From Patescibacteria group bacterium UBA6805 (GTDB lineage: Bacteria > Patescibacteriota > Minisyncoccia > Minisyncoccales > Minisyncoccaceae): 64,000 bases of DNA. Below the pieces are notes generated by a model. That model searched no databases. It was not told where the DNA came from and was given only the letters and a program-made list of their open reading frames with translations. Both the position numbers and the translations under genes were made by a program. Position 1 is the first letter of the stretch, and each line of letters begins with the position of its first letter. Shown here piece by piece: positions 50,056 to 58,624 of this stretch. The stretch is taken from assembly GCA_002452735.1 (NCBI GenBank), contig DKFD01000009.1, positions 8,014 through 72,013 on the forward strand. Reading direction: 5' to 3'.

Positions 50056-53000
50056 TTATGATTCTAATATTTCCTCTATCTCATTGGCAATAACTTTGGG
50101 CGAGCCGTCTTTGACGTCGGTCCGGCCGGTGACGGAAACGATTTTGTTTTCTTTGAAAATGTCGGCATTCTTTTCAATCAAAGACGGAAAGACCACTACC
50201 TCGATTCTGTCGGTCAAATCCTGGACTTTCATAAACATCATGGGCTGGCCTTTTCTGGTTGTGATTTTCTTGATGCTGGAAATTATGCCGCCGATGGTTA
50301 CCAGCTCTCCCTGGATAATGTATTTTTCAAAAGGATTGGAGCGGGTTCTTATTTGTCCGAGGTCGGTATTGATTTTCTTGATGGGCATAACCATGTCTTC
50401 CAGCAATTCCCTGTACTTTTCCAAAGGATGGCCACTGACGTAAAGACCCAGCAATTCCTTTTCCCAGTTCAATTTATCATATTCATCGGCCGCGTCAACG
50501 GTGCTCAGGGCAATATGGCTGTCCGAGACCCCGTTGCCGGCAAAGAGGCCTTTCTGGCCGGATTCCTTTATTCTCTTGTCGTCTTTTGACCACTGCATGA
50601 GCTTATCCAGATTCAAAAGTATTTTATTTCTTTCTTCCAGGCGGTCAAACACGCCAGCTTTAATCAAGCTTTCCAGGGACTTCTTGTTCAAAACCTTGCC
50701 GTTGACCCGGGAAATGAAATCCTGGATTGACTTGTACGGGCCTTTTGATTTTCTTTCCTCAATTATCTGTTCAACTATGTTGTAGCCCACGTTTTTGATG
50801 GCGGTCAATCCGAACCTGATTTGGTTCTTTTCGGGCACTACGCTGAATTTGCTGAAACTCTCGTTGATGTCCGGAGACAGAACTTCTATCTCCATTTTTT
50901 TGCATTCCTCAATTAAGACGGCTATTCTTTCTATGTCCGAACCCTCGGAAGTGAGCAGGGCCGCCATGTATTCCACGGGATAATTCGCCTTGAGATAAGC
51001 GGTTTGATAAGCAATGATGGCATAACAGGCGGCGTGGCTTTTATTGAAAGAATATCTGGCGAAAGGTTCAATCCAGTGCCATATTTCTTCGGCAATTCTT
51101 TCGCTGATTTGATTTTTCTTCATTCCTTTGACAAATTTTTCTTCCTGCTCCATCAAGAGTTTCTCAATTTTCTTGCCGATGGCTTTTCTCAAAATATCCG
51201 CTTCGGACAAGGTAAAACCGGCCATTTCCTGGGCAATCCTCATAATCTGCTCCTGATAAACAGGAATGCCGTAGGTGGCCTCGAGAATCGGTTTCAGTTT
51301 GGGATGAAGATACCTTACTTGTTTTTGGTCGCGCTTTCCTTTGATGTAGTCGGGAATGTGTTGCATGGGGCCGGGGCGGTAAAGAGCGACCATGGCAATG
51401 ATGTCGTCGATTGACGTGGGCTTCAATTGCTTCAGATATCTTCTCATTCCGTCTGATTCAACCTGGAACAGGCCCACACAATCCGCGCGCCGCAAAAGCT
51501 CGAAAGTTTTTTTGTCGTCCAGGGGAAGATTGTCAATGTCAACGTTTTCTCCCCTGACCGCATAAATCCTTTTCAAGGTTTCTTCAATAATGGTTAGGTT
51601 CTTCAACCCCAAAAAATCCATCTTCAGAAGACCCATATTCTCGATGGCGTGCATTTCGTATTGGGTGACGATGGAATTTTCGTCTTGGGTAGGATGCTGC
51701 AAAGGAACAAGATTCTCCAAAGGAGAATTGGAAATCACCACTCCGCAGGCATGGGTGGAAGCGTGGCGAGCGCACCCCTCTATTTTCAAGGCCAGGTCAA
51801 TCAGTTTTTTGGCCTGGAGGTCTGTTTCGTAAAGATTTCTGAATTCCGGAACTTTCTTCAGGGTTTCCTTCAAATTGAATCCCAGAGGAATCATCTTGGC
51901 GACACGGTCGCAATAGCTGTACTGGTAGTCCAGGGCTCTTCCCACGTCCCTGATTGCCGCCCTGGCGGCCATGGTTCCGAAAGTGATAATCTGAGCCACC
52001 TTGTTCCTTCCGTATTTTTCCGCCACGTAATTGATCACTTCGTCTCTTCTCTTGTCCGTAAAATCGAGGTCTATGTCCGGAGGAGAAATCCTGTCCGGGT
52101 TCAAGAACCTTTGGAAGTACAGATTGTATTTTAAGGGGTCGACATTGGTGATATTTGTCAGAAAAGCCACTATTGAACCGCCCACCGAACCTCTTCCCGG
52201 ACCGACGACGATTCTGTTTTCCTTGGCCCAGTTGACGAAGTCCTGGACAATGAGAAAGTAATCGGCGAATCCCGTCTTGCCGATGACCGAAAGCTCGTAT
52301 TCCATTCTCTCGATAATTTCCTTCAATTTTCCGTCTTTTATGCTTTCAACTTTGATTTCCTTTCCCTTTAAAGCATTCTGGATGACTTGATTCAGCTCTT
52401 CGCTCTTGATGCCGTATTTTTTCTCAATGCCCAAGTAGCAAAGTTCTCTCAAATACGCAGAGCTTGTTTTTCCGTCCGGAACATCGAACTTGGGCAGTTT
52501 GATTTCTCCCAGCTTCATCTCGAAATTACAAATGTCAACTATTTTTTTCGTGTTCTCTATGGCCTCGGGGATGTAGTCAAAGCTCTTTGTCATTTCTTCC
52601 TCGCTTTTAATGGAAAAGTCGTCTTCTTTCATGGTCAGGCGTTCCTTGTCGTTTTTGTCGGCTCCGGTATTGATAAGCATAAGAATGTCCTGGGCTTCGG
52701 CATCTTCTTTCCTGCAGTAATGAGCGTCGTTGGTGGCCACCAAAGGAATACCCGTCTTCTTAGAAAGTTCTATAACCATCCTATTGGCTTTTTCCTGGTC
52801 AGGCAAATTGGGGTGAGGCTGGATTTCCAAAAAGAAATTTCCCTGACCGAAAATGTCCTGGTATTTCAGGGCCACTTCTTCGGCTTCTTTCATTTTCCCC
52901 GCCAAAAGCAGTTGGGGAATCTTTCCTTGAAGGCAGGCGCTCAAAGCGATTAATCCCTCGGAATGATTTTTCAAAAATTCCAAATCAACTCTGGGCTTGT

Positions 53001-53346
53001 AGTAGAACCCCTTCAAGTGCGCTTCCGTGATTATTTTTACCAAATTATTATATCCCGCTTCGTTTTTGATTAAGAGGACGAGGTGGTATCTTCTGCTGTC
53101 CAGGCTTGCGGTTTTATCTTCCATGCCTCTGGCAGCTTCATAGACTTCACAGCCGATAATCGGCTTAATGCCTCTTTTTTTCGCCTTGTCGTAAAACTCA
53201 ACCGCACCGTAAATAACACCGTGGTCGGTCAAGGCCACGGCGTCCATTCCCAGCTCTTCAGTCCTGTCCAGGATATCGTCAATCTTGGCCAGGCCGTCCA
53301 GCAGGGAAAAATGAGAGTGCAGATGTAAGTGGATGAACCCGCTCAT
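50056..53346 (-). CDS. dnaE: DNA polymerase III alpha subunit
   Basis: A 1096-residue replicative polymerase of the DnaE type. The N-terminal PHP domain (FIHLHLHSHFSLLDG, ALTDHGV) keeps the His and Asp metal ligands. The catalytic palm has GPGRGSVGGS and SPPDIDLDF with two Asp residues. Then come the helix-hairpin-helix region, FARYSFNKSHAACYA, and an OB fold near the end (VTIGGIISSIKKITTRKG). It is slightly shorter than the E. coli protein. It lies eight bases upstream of thrS on the same strand. Confidence 0.96.
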   Translation of the reverse strand: MSGFIHLHLHSHFSLLDGLAKIDDILDRTEELGMDAVALTDHGVIYGAVEFYDKAKKRGIKPIIGCEVYEAARGMEDKTASLDSRRYHLVLLIKNEAGYNNLVKIITEAHLKGFYYKPRVDLEFLKNHSEGLIALSACLQGKIPQLLLAGKMKEAEEVALKYQDIFGQGNFFLEIQPHPNLPDQEKANRMVIELSKKTGIPLVATNDAHYCRKEDAEAQDILMLINTGADKNDKERLTMKEDDFSIKSEEEMTKSFDYIPEAIENTKKIVDICNFEMKLGEIKLPKFDVPDGKTSSAYLRELCYLGIEKKYGIKSEELNQVIQNALKGKEIKVESIKDGKLKEIIERMEYELSVIGKTGFADYFLIVQDFVNWAKENRIVVGPGRGSVGGSIVAFLTNITNVDPLKYNLYFQRFLNPDRISPPDIDLDFTDKRRDEVINYVAEKYGRNKVAQIITFGTMAARAAIRDVGRALDYQYSYCDRVAKMIPLGFNLKETLKKVPEFRNLYETDLQAKKLIDLALKIEGCARHASTHACGVVISNSPLENLVPLQHPTQDENSIVTQYEMHAIENMGLLKMDFLGLKNLTIIEETLKRIYAVRGENVDIDNLPLDDKKTFELLRRADCVGLFQVESDGMRRYLKQLKPTSIDDIIAMVALYRPGPMQHIPDYIKGKRDQKQVRYLHPKLKPILEATYGIPVYQEQIMRIAQEMAGFTLSEADILRKAIGKKIEKLLMEQEEKFVKGMKKNQISERIAEEIWHWIEPFARYSFNKSHAACYAIIAYQTAYLKANYPVEYMAALLTSEGSDIERIAVLIEECKKMEIEVLSPDINESFSKFSVVPEKNQIRFGLTAIKNVGYNIVEQIIEERKSKGPYKSIQDFISRVNGKVLNKKSLESLIKAGVFDRLEERNKILLNLDKLMQWSKDDKRIKESGQKGLFAGNGVSDSHIALSTVDAADEYDKLNWEKELLGLYVSGHPLEKYRELLEDMVMPIKKINTDLGQIRTRSNPFEKYIIQGELVTIGGIISSIKKITTRKGQPMMFMKVQDLTDRIEVVVFPSLIEKNADIFKENKIVSVTGRTDVKDGSPKVIANEIEEILES

Positions 53347-53982
53347 TTAATTTATGGTTTTTCCTTTAATGATAATGTTTTCCGCTTCGGCGTTTTTGAA
53401 ACCCGCGCCCTGAAGAATCAAATCCTTTTCCACTATTATTTTATCCAAGTCCAAAATTCCCTCAACCGTAGCGTCTTTGAGATTGATGTTTCCCCCGACT
53501 TTTATGCCTTCAAGGATAAGGTCTCCCTTGACCGAAAAATTCTCGTAAAAAGCATTCTTCATTCTTGATTTTTCCAGGAAAACGTCTCCCTTGATGCGGG
53601 CCTTGGCCAAACTGATAAATCCCTGATTCCTCAGATTTTTGGCCAGAACGTTTTTCTCGATTTCCGCACCCACCAGATTGACGGCTCCTTCTATTTTGGC
53701 GTTTTCCAATATCAGGTTTCCGTTCAAATGAAGATTGGCCAGATAAAGGGACCCTTTGATCAGGCAATTCTTGAAACTCAAGTCTCCGTCAATGAAAACG
53801 TCGGCCATGAACACCTGGCCCTGAACCTGGGCATTGTCAAAGATTATACTGCTGTTGATAGTTTCCTTAACCAGAGAAAAAGAGGGCAGGTTTTCGCCCG
53901 TAAAATCAGCCGGCTTAAAACCGTTTTCGGCTTTAAACAATTTTTCTTCTATTTGTCGCTGAGTTAGAATTTGCTTTTTCAT
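53347..53982 (-). CDS. Beta-solenoid repeat protein (bactofilin/pentapeptide-like)
   Basis: A 211-residue protein. After an N-terminal segment (about 1-45), it is built of about eight imperfect turns of roughly 20 residues with the pattern I-x-G-x-L-x-L-x-x-A, for example LNGNLILENAKIEGAVNLVG and VKGDLILEGIKVGGNINL. This regular spacing of small and aliphatic residues predicts a right-handed beta-helix. It is not a classical pentapeptide-repeat protein and does not match bactofilin closely. No signal peptide is visible. It is cotranscribed with dnaE, which starts one base after it. Confidence 0.6.
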   Translation of the reverse strand: MKKQILTQRQIEEKLFKAENGFKPADFTGENLPSFSLVKETINSSIIFDNAQVQGQVFMADVFIDGDLSFKNCLIKGSLYLANLHLNGNLILENAKIEGAVNLVGAEIEKNVLAKNLRNQGFISLAKARIKGDVFLEKSRMKNAFYENFSVKGDLILEGIKVGGNINLKDATVEGILDLDKIIVEKDLILQGAGFKNAEAENIIIKGKTIN

Positions 53983-53991
53983 TTCCTTTTC

Positions 53992-54019
53992 CTATGATAT
54001 ATTAACTATATTATCATAG
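53992..54019. promoter_or_regulatory. Inverted repeat between divergent genes, candidate operator
   Basis: Arms CTATGATA (53992-53999) and TATCATAG (54012-54019) are perfectly complementary with a 12-base spacer. It sits between the minus-strand solenoid/dnaE operon and rnhB, where both promoters must lie. Confidence 0.45.
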
Positions 54020-54032
54020 CTTAATTTCTGAA

Positions 54033-54641
54033 ATGATTCAAGAAGAAGAAAAACTATGGAAAAGAGGTTATCGGGTTGTTGTCGGGCTTGACGAAGCAGG
54101 TCGGGGTCCGTTGGCCGGACCGGTAATAGCCAGCGCTGTTTTCATCCCCAAAAAAGATTTTTTTCTCTTAAAAAAGAACGAGTTCGTCAGGGATTCCAAG
54201 GACCTGACGCCCAAGAAAAGAAAAGAGGTTTTTGAGGTTTTAATCAAAAGCGTCAAGTGGGGGACAGGCATTGTTTCAAAAAAGACGATTGACAGAATCA
54301 ACATTTTTCAGGCAACCAGGCTGGCGATGAAAAAAGCGATTAAAGATTTTGAGAAAAAGAACAAGCTCAGTGCTGATTTCGTGATTCTTGACGGGATAAT
54401 GAGAATCGACGTCGAGCCGAAGCAGAAAGCGATTATCAAGGCCGACAAGAAAGTTCTTTCCTGCAGCGCGGCCAGCATCATCGCCAAGGTGACCAGGGAC
54501 GAGATAATGATTAAATACGACAAGAAATACCCTTTGTATAATTTCAAAAAACACAAGGGCTACGGAACCAAAGAGCACGTGAGAAAATTGAAAAAGCACG
54601 GACGCTGCCCGATTCACAGAAAGAGCTTCAAATATGCCTAA
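54033..54641 (+). CDS. rnhB: Ribonuclease HII
   Basis: A 202-residue RNase HII that removes RNA from RNA-DNA hybrids and misincorporated ribonucleotides. The catalytic acidic residues are in VVGLDEAGRGPLAGPV (the Asp-Glu pair), FVILDGIMRI and the late SIIAKVTRDEIM. YGTKEHVRKLKKHGRCPIHRKSF is a typical C-terminus. It is monocistronic, ended by a terminator at 54672. Confidence 0.95.
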   Translation: MIQEEEKLWKRGYRVVVGLDEAGRGPLAGPVIASAVFIPKKDFFLLKKNEFVRDSKDLTPKKRKEVFEVLIKSVKWGTGIVSKKTIDRINIFQATRLAMKKAIKDFEKKNKLSADFVILDGIMRIDVEPKQKAIIKADKKVLSCSAASIIAKVTRDEIMIKYDKKYPLYNFKKHKGYGTKEHVRKLKKHGRCPIHRKSFKYA

Positions 54642-54671
54642 ACAACAAAGAAACGGCACGGTTAAACCCTC

Positions 54672-54696
54672 AAAAAGCTTAACCACGCTTTTTTTA
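54672..54696 (+). terminator. Rho-independent terminator after rnhB
   Basis: AAAAAGC, loop TTAACCAC, GCTTTTT and further T. A T-rich, symmetric hairpin that may work in both directions. Confidence 0.6.
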
Positions 54697-54707
54697 GATA
54701 TAATATA

Positions 54708-54736
54708 TTGACATTCCTTGTTTTTGTATATATATT
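54708..54736 (+). promoter_or_regulatory. Near-consensus promoter
   Basis: TTGACA (54708-54713), a 17-base spacer and TATATT (54731-54736), driving the gene at 54769. Confidence 0.7.
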
Positions 54737-54768
54737 ATTCATAGAACCTTTAATTGAGGTAGATACTG

Positions 54769-55317
54769 ATGCAAGTTGCCAAAGAAGCAGTTGAAGTTAT
54801 CGCCAAGGTCAAGGGGGGCGGAAAAGAGTTGGTTATTCTTCTTGAAAAAGAAGAAATGATTCAAGCCAAAATGACGAAAAGCGGAGCGATATTGGTGCCC
54901 TTATCCGCAGACAAGGACGGTGTATACAAGATTCCTTTGCCCATCCGGAAAAAGAATCCTTACATTCTTCTTCATTTGGAAGAACGGGGCGGCAATGGTT
55001 TCGGCCAAATAGTCTGCGACATTAACGGGAGACGCTTACGGCCGTTCTACGTTGAAAAAAGCGTTGGCAGATTCAACGTGGCAAACGAAGCGGCAATTGT
55101 CTGTGCTTTATCGTTGCAAGGAAGCGTTAGCGACCTGACCATTAAAACCTACAGTGTCCGAAGGAACAACAGTAATGTCGTCATCAAAAAAAACCGGGTT
55201 TTCAAGGGAAGAAATTCTAATCTCCCCGAGCACCTTTCGAAATTTAAGGATGCCGCCAAAGCAGCTGTCCGTAAAAGCCAGTGTCAGAAATGCAAGCATT
55301 TGCACTTCGTTACTTGA
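54769..55317 (+). CDS. Hypothetical protein
   Basis: A 182-residue protein; no family was recognised. It seems to have an N-terminal beta-rich part (AVEVIAKVKGGGKELVILL), a central part with YILLHLEERGGNGFGQIVCDINGRRLRPFYVEK, and a basic C-terminus with CQKCKHLH that could bind a metal. A GAGGT ribosome-binding site precedes the ATG. It has its own strong promoter and terminator, so it is probably a well-expressed single-gene unit. Confidence 0.65.
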   Translation: MQVAKEAVEVIAKVKGGGKELVILLEKEEMIQAKMTKSGAILVPLSADKDGVYKIPLPIRKKNPYILLHLEERGGNGFGQIVCDINGRRLRPFYVEKSVGRFNVANEAAIVCALSLQGSVSDLTIKTYSVRRNNSNVVIKKNRVFKGRNSNLPEHLSKFKDAAKAAVRKSQCQKCKHLHFVT

Positions 55318-55339
55318 GGCCAAAAGCCTCTTTTTCTTT
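55316..55339 (+). terminator. Rho-independent terminator
   Basis: GAGGC, loop CAAAA, GCCTC, then TTTTTCTTT. It overlaps the stop codon of the preceding gene. Confidence 0.8.
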
Positions 55340-55364
55340 ACAAAATTAGGAAAAAATGTATAAT
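55337..55364 (+). promoter_or_regulatory. Promoter of the rpmF-nusB-rnc operon
   Basis: TTTACA (55337-55342), a 16-base spacer and a consensus TATAAT (55359-55364) preceded by TG. It begins in the T run of the upstream terminator. Confidence 0.65.
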
Positions 55365-55396
55365 TAAGCCATTAAAGAATAATTGATAAAAACAAT

Positions 55397-55669
55397 ATGG
55401 CGGTTCCAAAAAGAAGATTATCCATATCCAAGAAAAACAGAAGAAGAGGAAACATTTTTCTCAAAGTTCCCAAATTAATCAAGTGCGACAAATGCGGAAA
55501 GCCGGTCCTGCCCCATACTGTCTGCGGCTATTGCGGATACTATAAAGGCAAGGAATACGTCAATGTAATGGCCAAGCTTGAAAAAAAAGAGCAGAAGAAA
55601 AGAGCCAAGGAAATCCAGGAACAGGAAAAAGAAAAACCATTAAGCCCGGAAGAACTTTCAAAAAAATAG
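55397..55669 (+). CDS. rpmF: 50S ribosomal protein L32
   Basis: A 90-residue L32 with the start [18 protein letters not shown] and four zinc-type cysteines (CDKCG and CGYCG). Typical L32 is about 57-60 residues; here a charged helical C-terminal extension of about 30 residues follows ([18 protein letters not shown]). It is the first gene of an operon with nusB and rnc. Confidence 0.93.
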   Translation: MAVPKRRLSISKKNRRRGNIFLKVPKLIKCDKCGKPVLPHTVCGYCGYYKGKEYVNVMAKLEKKEQKKRAKEIQEQEKEKPLSPEELSKK

Positions 55670-55673
55670 CTCT

Positions 55674-56102
55674 ATGGCTTCAAGGCATCTATCCAGATCA
55701 ATAGCGATGCAAAGCCTCTATGAGTGGGATTTCAACGGCCGCGAGGACAAAGACCTGAGCCCCACTACCGAAAGGAACATCAAGGAGTTCGGAAGCGGAC
55801 TGGAAGAGGTTGATTTCATTTGGGATATTGTTTCGGGAGTCAAAAAGAATTTAAAAGTAATTGATGAGATAATCGTCAAAACGGCTCCGGAATGGCCTCT
55901 GGAGCAAATCAACATCCTGGACAAAAACATTTTAAGGGTAGGCATTTACGAGCTGCTTTTCGGAGACAAGAAAAGCGTTCCGCCCAAAGTGGCCATTAAC
56001 GAAGCCATAGAGCTGGCCAAGAACTTCGGAGGAGAAAACTCGAGAAAGTTCGTCAACGGAGTTCTGGGAACGGTTTTTAAAGGGACCGACGAAGAATCAT
56101 GA
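55674..56102 (+). CDS. nusB: Transcription antitermination protein NusB
   Basis: A 142-residue all-helical NusB, which binds boxA RNA with S10 during rRNA transcription. Typical segments are [69 protein letters not shown]. It overlaps rnc by four bases. Confidence 0.94.
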   Translation: MASRHLSRSIAMQSLYEWDFNGREDKDLSPTTERNIKEFGSGLEEVDFIWDIVSGVKKNLKVIDEIIVKTAPEWPLEQINILDKNILRVGIYELLFGDKKSVPPKVAINEAIELAKNFGGENSRKFVNGVLGTVFKGTDEES

Positions 56103-56800
56103 AGGATTTTAAAGAATTGGAAAAAAACCTGAATATCTCTTTTAAGAATAAGGATTTGCTGACCCAGGCTTTTTGCCATCGCTCTTATTTAAACGAGAAT
56201 CCCGACTTCAATATTTTCCACAACGAAAGGTTGGAGTTTTTGGGAGACGCTGTTTTGGAACTGGTTACGACCGAGCACATATTCAACAATTATCCCGATA
56301 AGCCGGAAGGGGAGATGACCAGCTGGAGAGCTTCCCTGGTCAATGCCAATACTCTTTTTGAAGTGGCCCAGGAAATGAATTTCAGCGAGTTCCTGCTTTT
56401 GTCCCAGGGAGAAGAAAAAGAAAACGGCCGTTCCAAAAAATACATCCTGGCCGACGCTTTTGAGGCGTTCATCGGCGCTCTTTACCTTGACCAGGGCTAT
56501 GGGGCATGCAGGGAAATAATCAAAAAACATTTGATAGACAAAAAACTGGAAGAAATCATTGAGAAGAAGCTTTACAAAGACCCCAAATCGCTTTTCCAGG
56601 AAAGAGCCCAAGAGGTTGAATTGGTCACCCCCACTTACCAGGTCATGGAAGAAAGCGGGCCAGACCACATGAAGAAGTTTATCGTCGGCGTTTTCCTGGG
56701 CAAGGAAATGATCGCCAAAGGCCAGGGCTCTTCCAAACACGAGGCAGAGCTTGATGCCGCGGCCAATGCCCTGGAGGTCAAAAACTGGGAAGGGACTTGA
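56099..56800 (+). CDS. rnc: Ribonuclease III
   Basis: A 233-residue double-strand-specific RNase that processes rRNA and other transcripts. The catalytic domain has the signature [15 protein letters not shown] and [15 protein letters not shown] with the metal-binding acidic residues. A C-terminal dsRNA-binding domain (about 160-230; [32 protein letters not shown]) is complete. Confidence 0.96.
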   Translation: MKDFKELEKNLNISFKNKDLLTQAFCHRSYLNENPDFNIFHNERLEFLGDAVLELVTTEHIFNNYPDKPEGEMTSWRASLVNANTLFEVAQEMNFSEFLLLSQGEEKENGRSKKYILADAFEAFIGALYLDQGYGACREIIKKHLIDKKLEEIIEKKLYKDPKSLFQERAQEVELVTPTYQVMEESGPDHMKKFIVGVFLGKEMIAKGQGSSKHEAELDAAANALEVKNWEGT

Positions 56801-56825
56801 AATTAATTCAATTTTAAGATATTAT
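56797..56825 (+). promoter_or_regulatory. Possible promoter of rpsP
   Basis: TTGAAA (56797-56802, at the rnc stop), a 17-base spacer and TATTAT (56820-56825). Confidence 0.4.
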
Positions 56826-56854
56826 ACCGTTATTAAAATATATACAAAGCAATT

Positions 56855-57376
56855 ATGTTGATGATAAGATTATTCAGAACGGGCAAGAAAAAACAGCCTT
56901 CCTACAAGGTTGTTGTTACTGATAAGCGAAACGCTCCGGCCAGAGGAAGATTCGTCGAGGAAGTCGGCACTTACAATCCCTTGACCAAAGAAGTGGCTTT
57001 CAAAAAGGACAGGGTGGCCCATTGGCTTCAGGTAGGAGCCCAGGCTTCTGATACGGTCCATAATCTTTTAATCCAGAACAAAGTTATTGAAGGAGAAAAA
57101 AGAAAAATGGCCTTTAAGAAAAAAGAGGAGGCAAGAGTTGAAGAAGCGCCCAAAGAAACCGCTCCTGAAGATAAGCCCGCAGAAGAAACTCCGAAACCGG
57201 CAGAGCCCGCCAAAGAGGAAGTACCGGCAGATGAAGAGAAGCCGGAAGAAGCTCCGCAAGAGGAAGTACCGACAGAAAAACCTGCTCCTGAACAAAAACC
57301 GGAAGAAGTGGAAGTGCCTGTTGAAGAAAAACCGGCAGAGCCCGAAGCCCAACCCGAAGAAACTGTTCAGTCTTGA
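56855..57376 (+). CDS. rpsP: 30S ribosomal protein S16 with acidic Pro/Glu-rich extension
   Basis: A 173-residue protein. Residues 1-82 are a normal S16 ([53 protein letters not shown]). The remaining 90 or so are low complexity: Glu, Pro, Lys and Ala in short repeats such as [15 protein letters not shown]. Ordinary S16 is about 80-90 residues. The tail is probably disordered and may project from the ribosome or be a recent expansion; its codons show the repeat pattern as well. Confidence 0.92.
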   Translation: MLMIRLFRTGKKKQPSYKVVVTDKRNAPARGRFVEEVGTYNPLTKEVAFKKDRVAHWLQVGAQASDTVHNLLIQNKVIEGEKRKMAFKKKEEARVEEAPKETAPEDKPAEETPKPAEPAKEEVPADEEKPEEAPQEEVPTEKPAPEQKPEEVEVPVEEKPAEPEAQPEETVQS

Positions 57377-57401
57377 CAATTAAGGATTTGTTGTGAATAA
57401 T
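57373..57401 (+). promoter_or_regulatory. Promoter of khpA
   Basis: A consensus TTGACA (57373-57378, at the rpsP stop), a 17-base spacer and AATAAT (57396-57401). Confidence 0.5.
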
Positions 57402-57410
57402 TGATATGCG

Positions 57411-57433
57411 GGGTAGAACGAGTCGAGCTACCC
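57411..57433 (+). promoter_or_regulatory. Leader hairpin upstream of khpA
   Basis: GGGTAG (57411-57416) and CTACCC (57428-57433) pair around an 11-base loop. No T run follows, so this is not a terminator. It would lie at the 5' end of the khpA transcript and may stabilise it or regulate it. Confidence 0.4.
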
Positions 57434-57475
57434 GAAAAACAGGAAAAAACATATAAAAACTTTAATACAGAGAAT

Positions 57476-57811
57476 ATGACAGAAGCACCAAAAGATATAG
57501 ATTTTCTTGAATTCATTGTAAAAGCTTTAGTTGATCATCCAGAGGATGTTAAAGTTGATAGGCAGGTTGATGAAATGGGTGTTTTACTATCGGTAAAAGT
57601 CAACCCGGAAGACATGGGCCAGCTTATCGGAAAACAGGGTTCCACAGCCAAGGCAATCAGGAATTTAATCCGAATCATTGGCCTAAAGAACCACGCTCGA
57701 GTCAATTTGAAGATTGAAGAGCCGGAAGGAGGCTCTCCAAGAAGGAAGACCCAGAGCGAGGAAAAACCTTCAGAAACCACAACCGAGGACTTTGAAGATT
57801 TCAAAATCTAG
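57476..57811 (+). CDS. khpA: KH-domain RNA-binding protein KhpA
   Basis: A 111-residue protein with one KH domain of the KhpA (YlqC) type: FLEFIVKALVDHPEDVKV, then MGQLIGKQGSTAKAIRNLIRI with the GKQG loop. An acidic, probably disordered tail follows. The ATG at 57476 is preferred to an upstream in-frame start because it leaves room for the leader. The order rpsP, khpA, trmD is common in bacteria and supports the call. Confidence 0.92.
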   Translation: MTEAPKDIDFLEFIVKALVDHPEDVKVDRQVDEMGVLLSVKVNPEDMGQLIGKQGSTAKAIRNLIRIIGLKNHARVNLKIEEPEGGSPRRKTQSEEKPSETTTEDFEDFKI

Positions 57812-57829
57812 TCCTCGTTTACATTCAAT

Positions 57830-57859
57830 AAAAACCGTGCTATCATAAACACGGTTTTT
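57830..57859 (+). terminator. Strong terminator between khpA and trmD
   Basis: AAAAACCGTG (57830-57839) and CACGGTTTTT (57850-57859) form a perfect 10-base stem around a ten-base loop. Being symmetric with A and T ends it may act in both directions. trmD starts four bases later, so it needs read-through or a start inside the hairpin. Confidence 0.7.
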
Positions 57860-57862
57860 ATT

Positions 57863-58519
57863 ATGCAATTCGACATTATTACCATCTTTCCCCATATCTT
57901 TGATTCATATTTCAAAGAATCTCTGATTAAAAAAGCTTTGGACAAGAATCTTTTGAAAATCAACGTCCACAATCTAAGGGACTATTCTTCGGATAAGAGA
58001 AAAAAGGTTGACGACAGGCCTTACGGCGGGGGGCTGGGCATGGTTTTAATGATTGAGCCCATATTCAGGGCCTTGAAGAAAATCAAGAAAAAGGATTCCC
58101 GGGTCATTCTTTTCACCCCCCGGGGAAAACTATTCACTCAGAAGAAGGCCAGCCAGCTGAAGAAATACAAACAAATAGTCCTGATTTGCGGAAGATACGA
58201 GGGAGTTGACGAAAGAGTAAAGAAACTGGCTGATGAAGAGCTTTCAATCGGAGAATACGACTTGATGGGAGGAGAGCTCCCGGCCATGGTGGTCATTGAA
58301 ACAATGGCCCGGCTCGTTCCCGATGTCATCGGCAAGAAAGACCTGCTTAAAGAAAGGCTGACCAGGGGCGGGGGATTCGTAGAATACGCCCAGTATACCA
58401 GACCGGAAGAGTTCAACAAGTGGAAGGTTCCCCGGGTATTATTATCCGGCAATCACAAGAGAATACAGGAGTGGAGGGATGAAAGAAAAAAGGTCATTGA
58501 AAAATATCAGAAGATTTGA
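57863..58519 (+). CDS. trmD: tRNA (guanine-37-N1)-methyltransferase
   Basis: A 218-residue SPOUT methyltransferase that makes m1G37. The trefoil-knot segments are RPYGGGLGMVL, LICGRYEGVDERV and LSIGEYDLMGGELPAM. The C-terminal tRNA-binding helix region follows, with VEYAQYTRPEEF and VLLSGNHKRIQEWR. A tRNA-Tyr gene begins 15 bases after its stop, and the tRNA promoter overlaps its 3' end. Confidence 0.95.
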   Translation: MQFDIITIFPHIFDSYFKESLIKKALDKNLLKINVHNLRDYSSDKRKKVDDRPYGGGLGMVLMIEPIFRALKKIKKKDSRVILFTPRGKLFTQKKASQLKKYKQIVLICGRYEGVDERVKKLADEELSIGEYDLMGGELPAMVVIETMARLVPDVIGKKDLLKERLTRGGGFVEYAQYTRPEEFNKWKVPRVLLSGNHKRIQEWRDERKKVIEKYQKI

Positions 58520-58525
58520 TAAGAT
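58497..58525 (+). promoter_or_regulatory. Promoter of the tRNA-Tyr/tRNA-Thr/rpmG/tRNA-Trp unit
   Basis: TTGAAA (58497-58502), a 17-base spacer and extended TGaTAAGAT (-10 at 58520-58525), ten bases before tRNA-Tyr. Confidence 0.6.
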
Positions 58526-58534
58526 GCTTTCATC

Positions 58535-58617
58535 GGGCAAGTACCAAAGTAGACAAACGGGCCTGACTGTAAATCAGGTGGCTTCGGCCTTCGGGGGTGC
58601 AAATCCCTCCTTGCCCA
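58535..58617 (+). tRNA. tRNA-Tyr(GTA), unusual loops
   Basis: Acceptor GGGCAAG/CTTGCCC with A73, anticodon loop CTGTAAA, and the long variable arm expected for bacterial tRNA-Tyr (TGGCTTCGGCCTTC). The D-loop aligns with A18-G19 in place of G18-G19, and the T-loop is TGCAAAT, with G at position 55. CCA is not encoded. Confidence 0.92.
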
Positions 58618-58624
58618 CTTGACT

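Noticed and set aside
49317..50093. 258-codon plus-strand frame opposite thrS
   Set aside because: It is a shadow of thrS; its composition (Phe-rich, low Lys and Glu) is what reverse-strand reading of this genome gives.
57785..57816. Hairpin GAGGACT/AGTCCTC across the khpA stop as a terminator
   Set aside because: The loop is long and no T run follows. The stronger hairpin at 57830-57859 is the better call.
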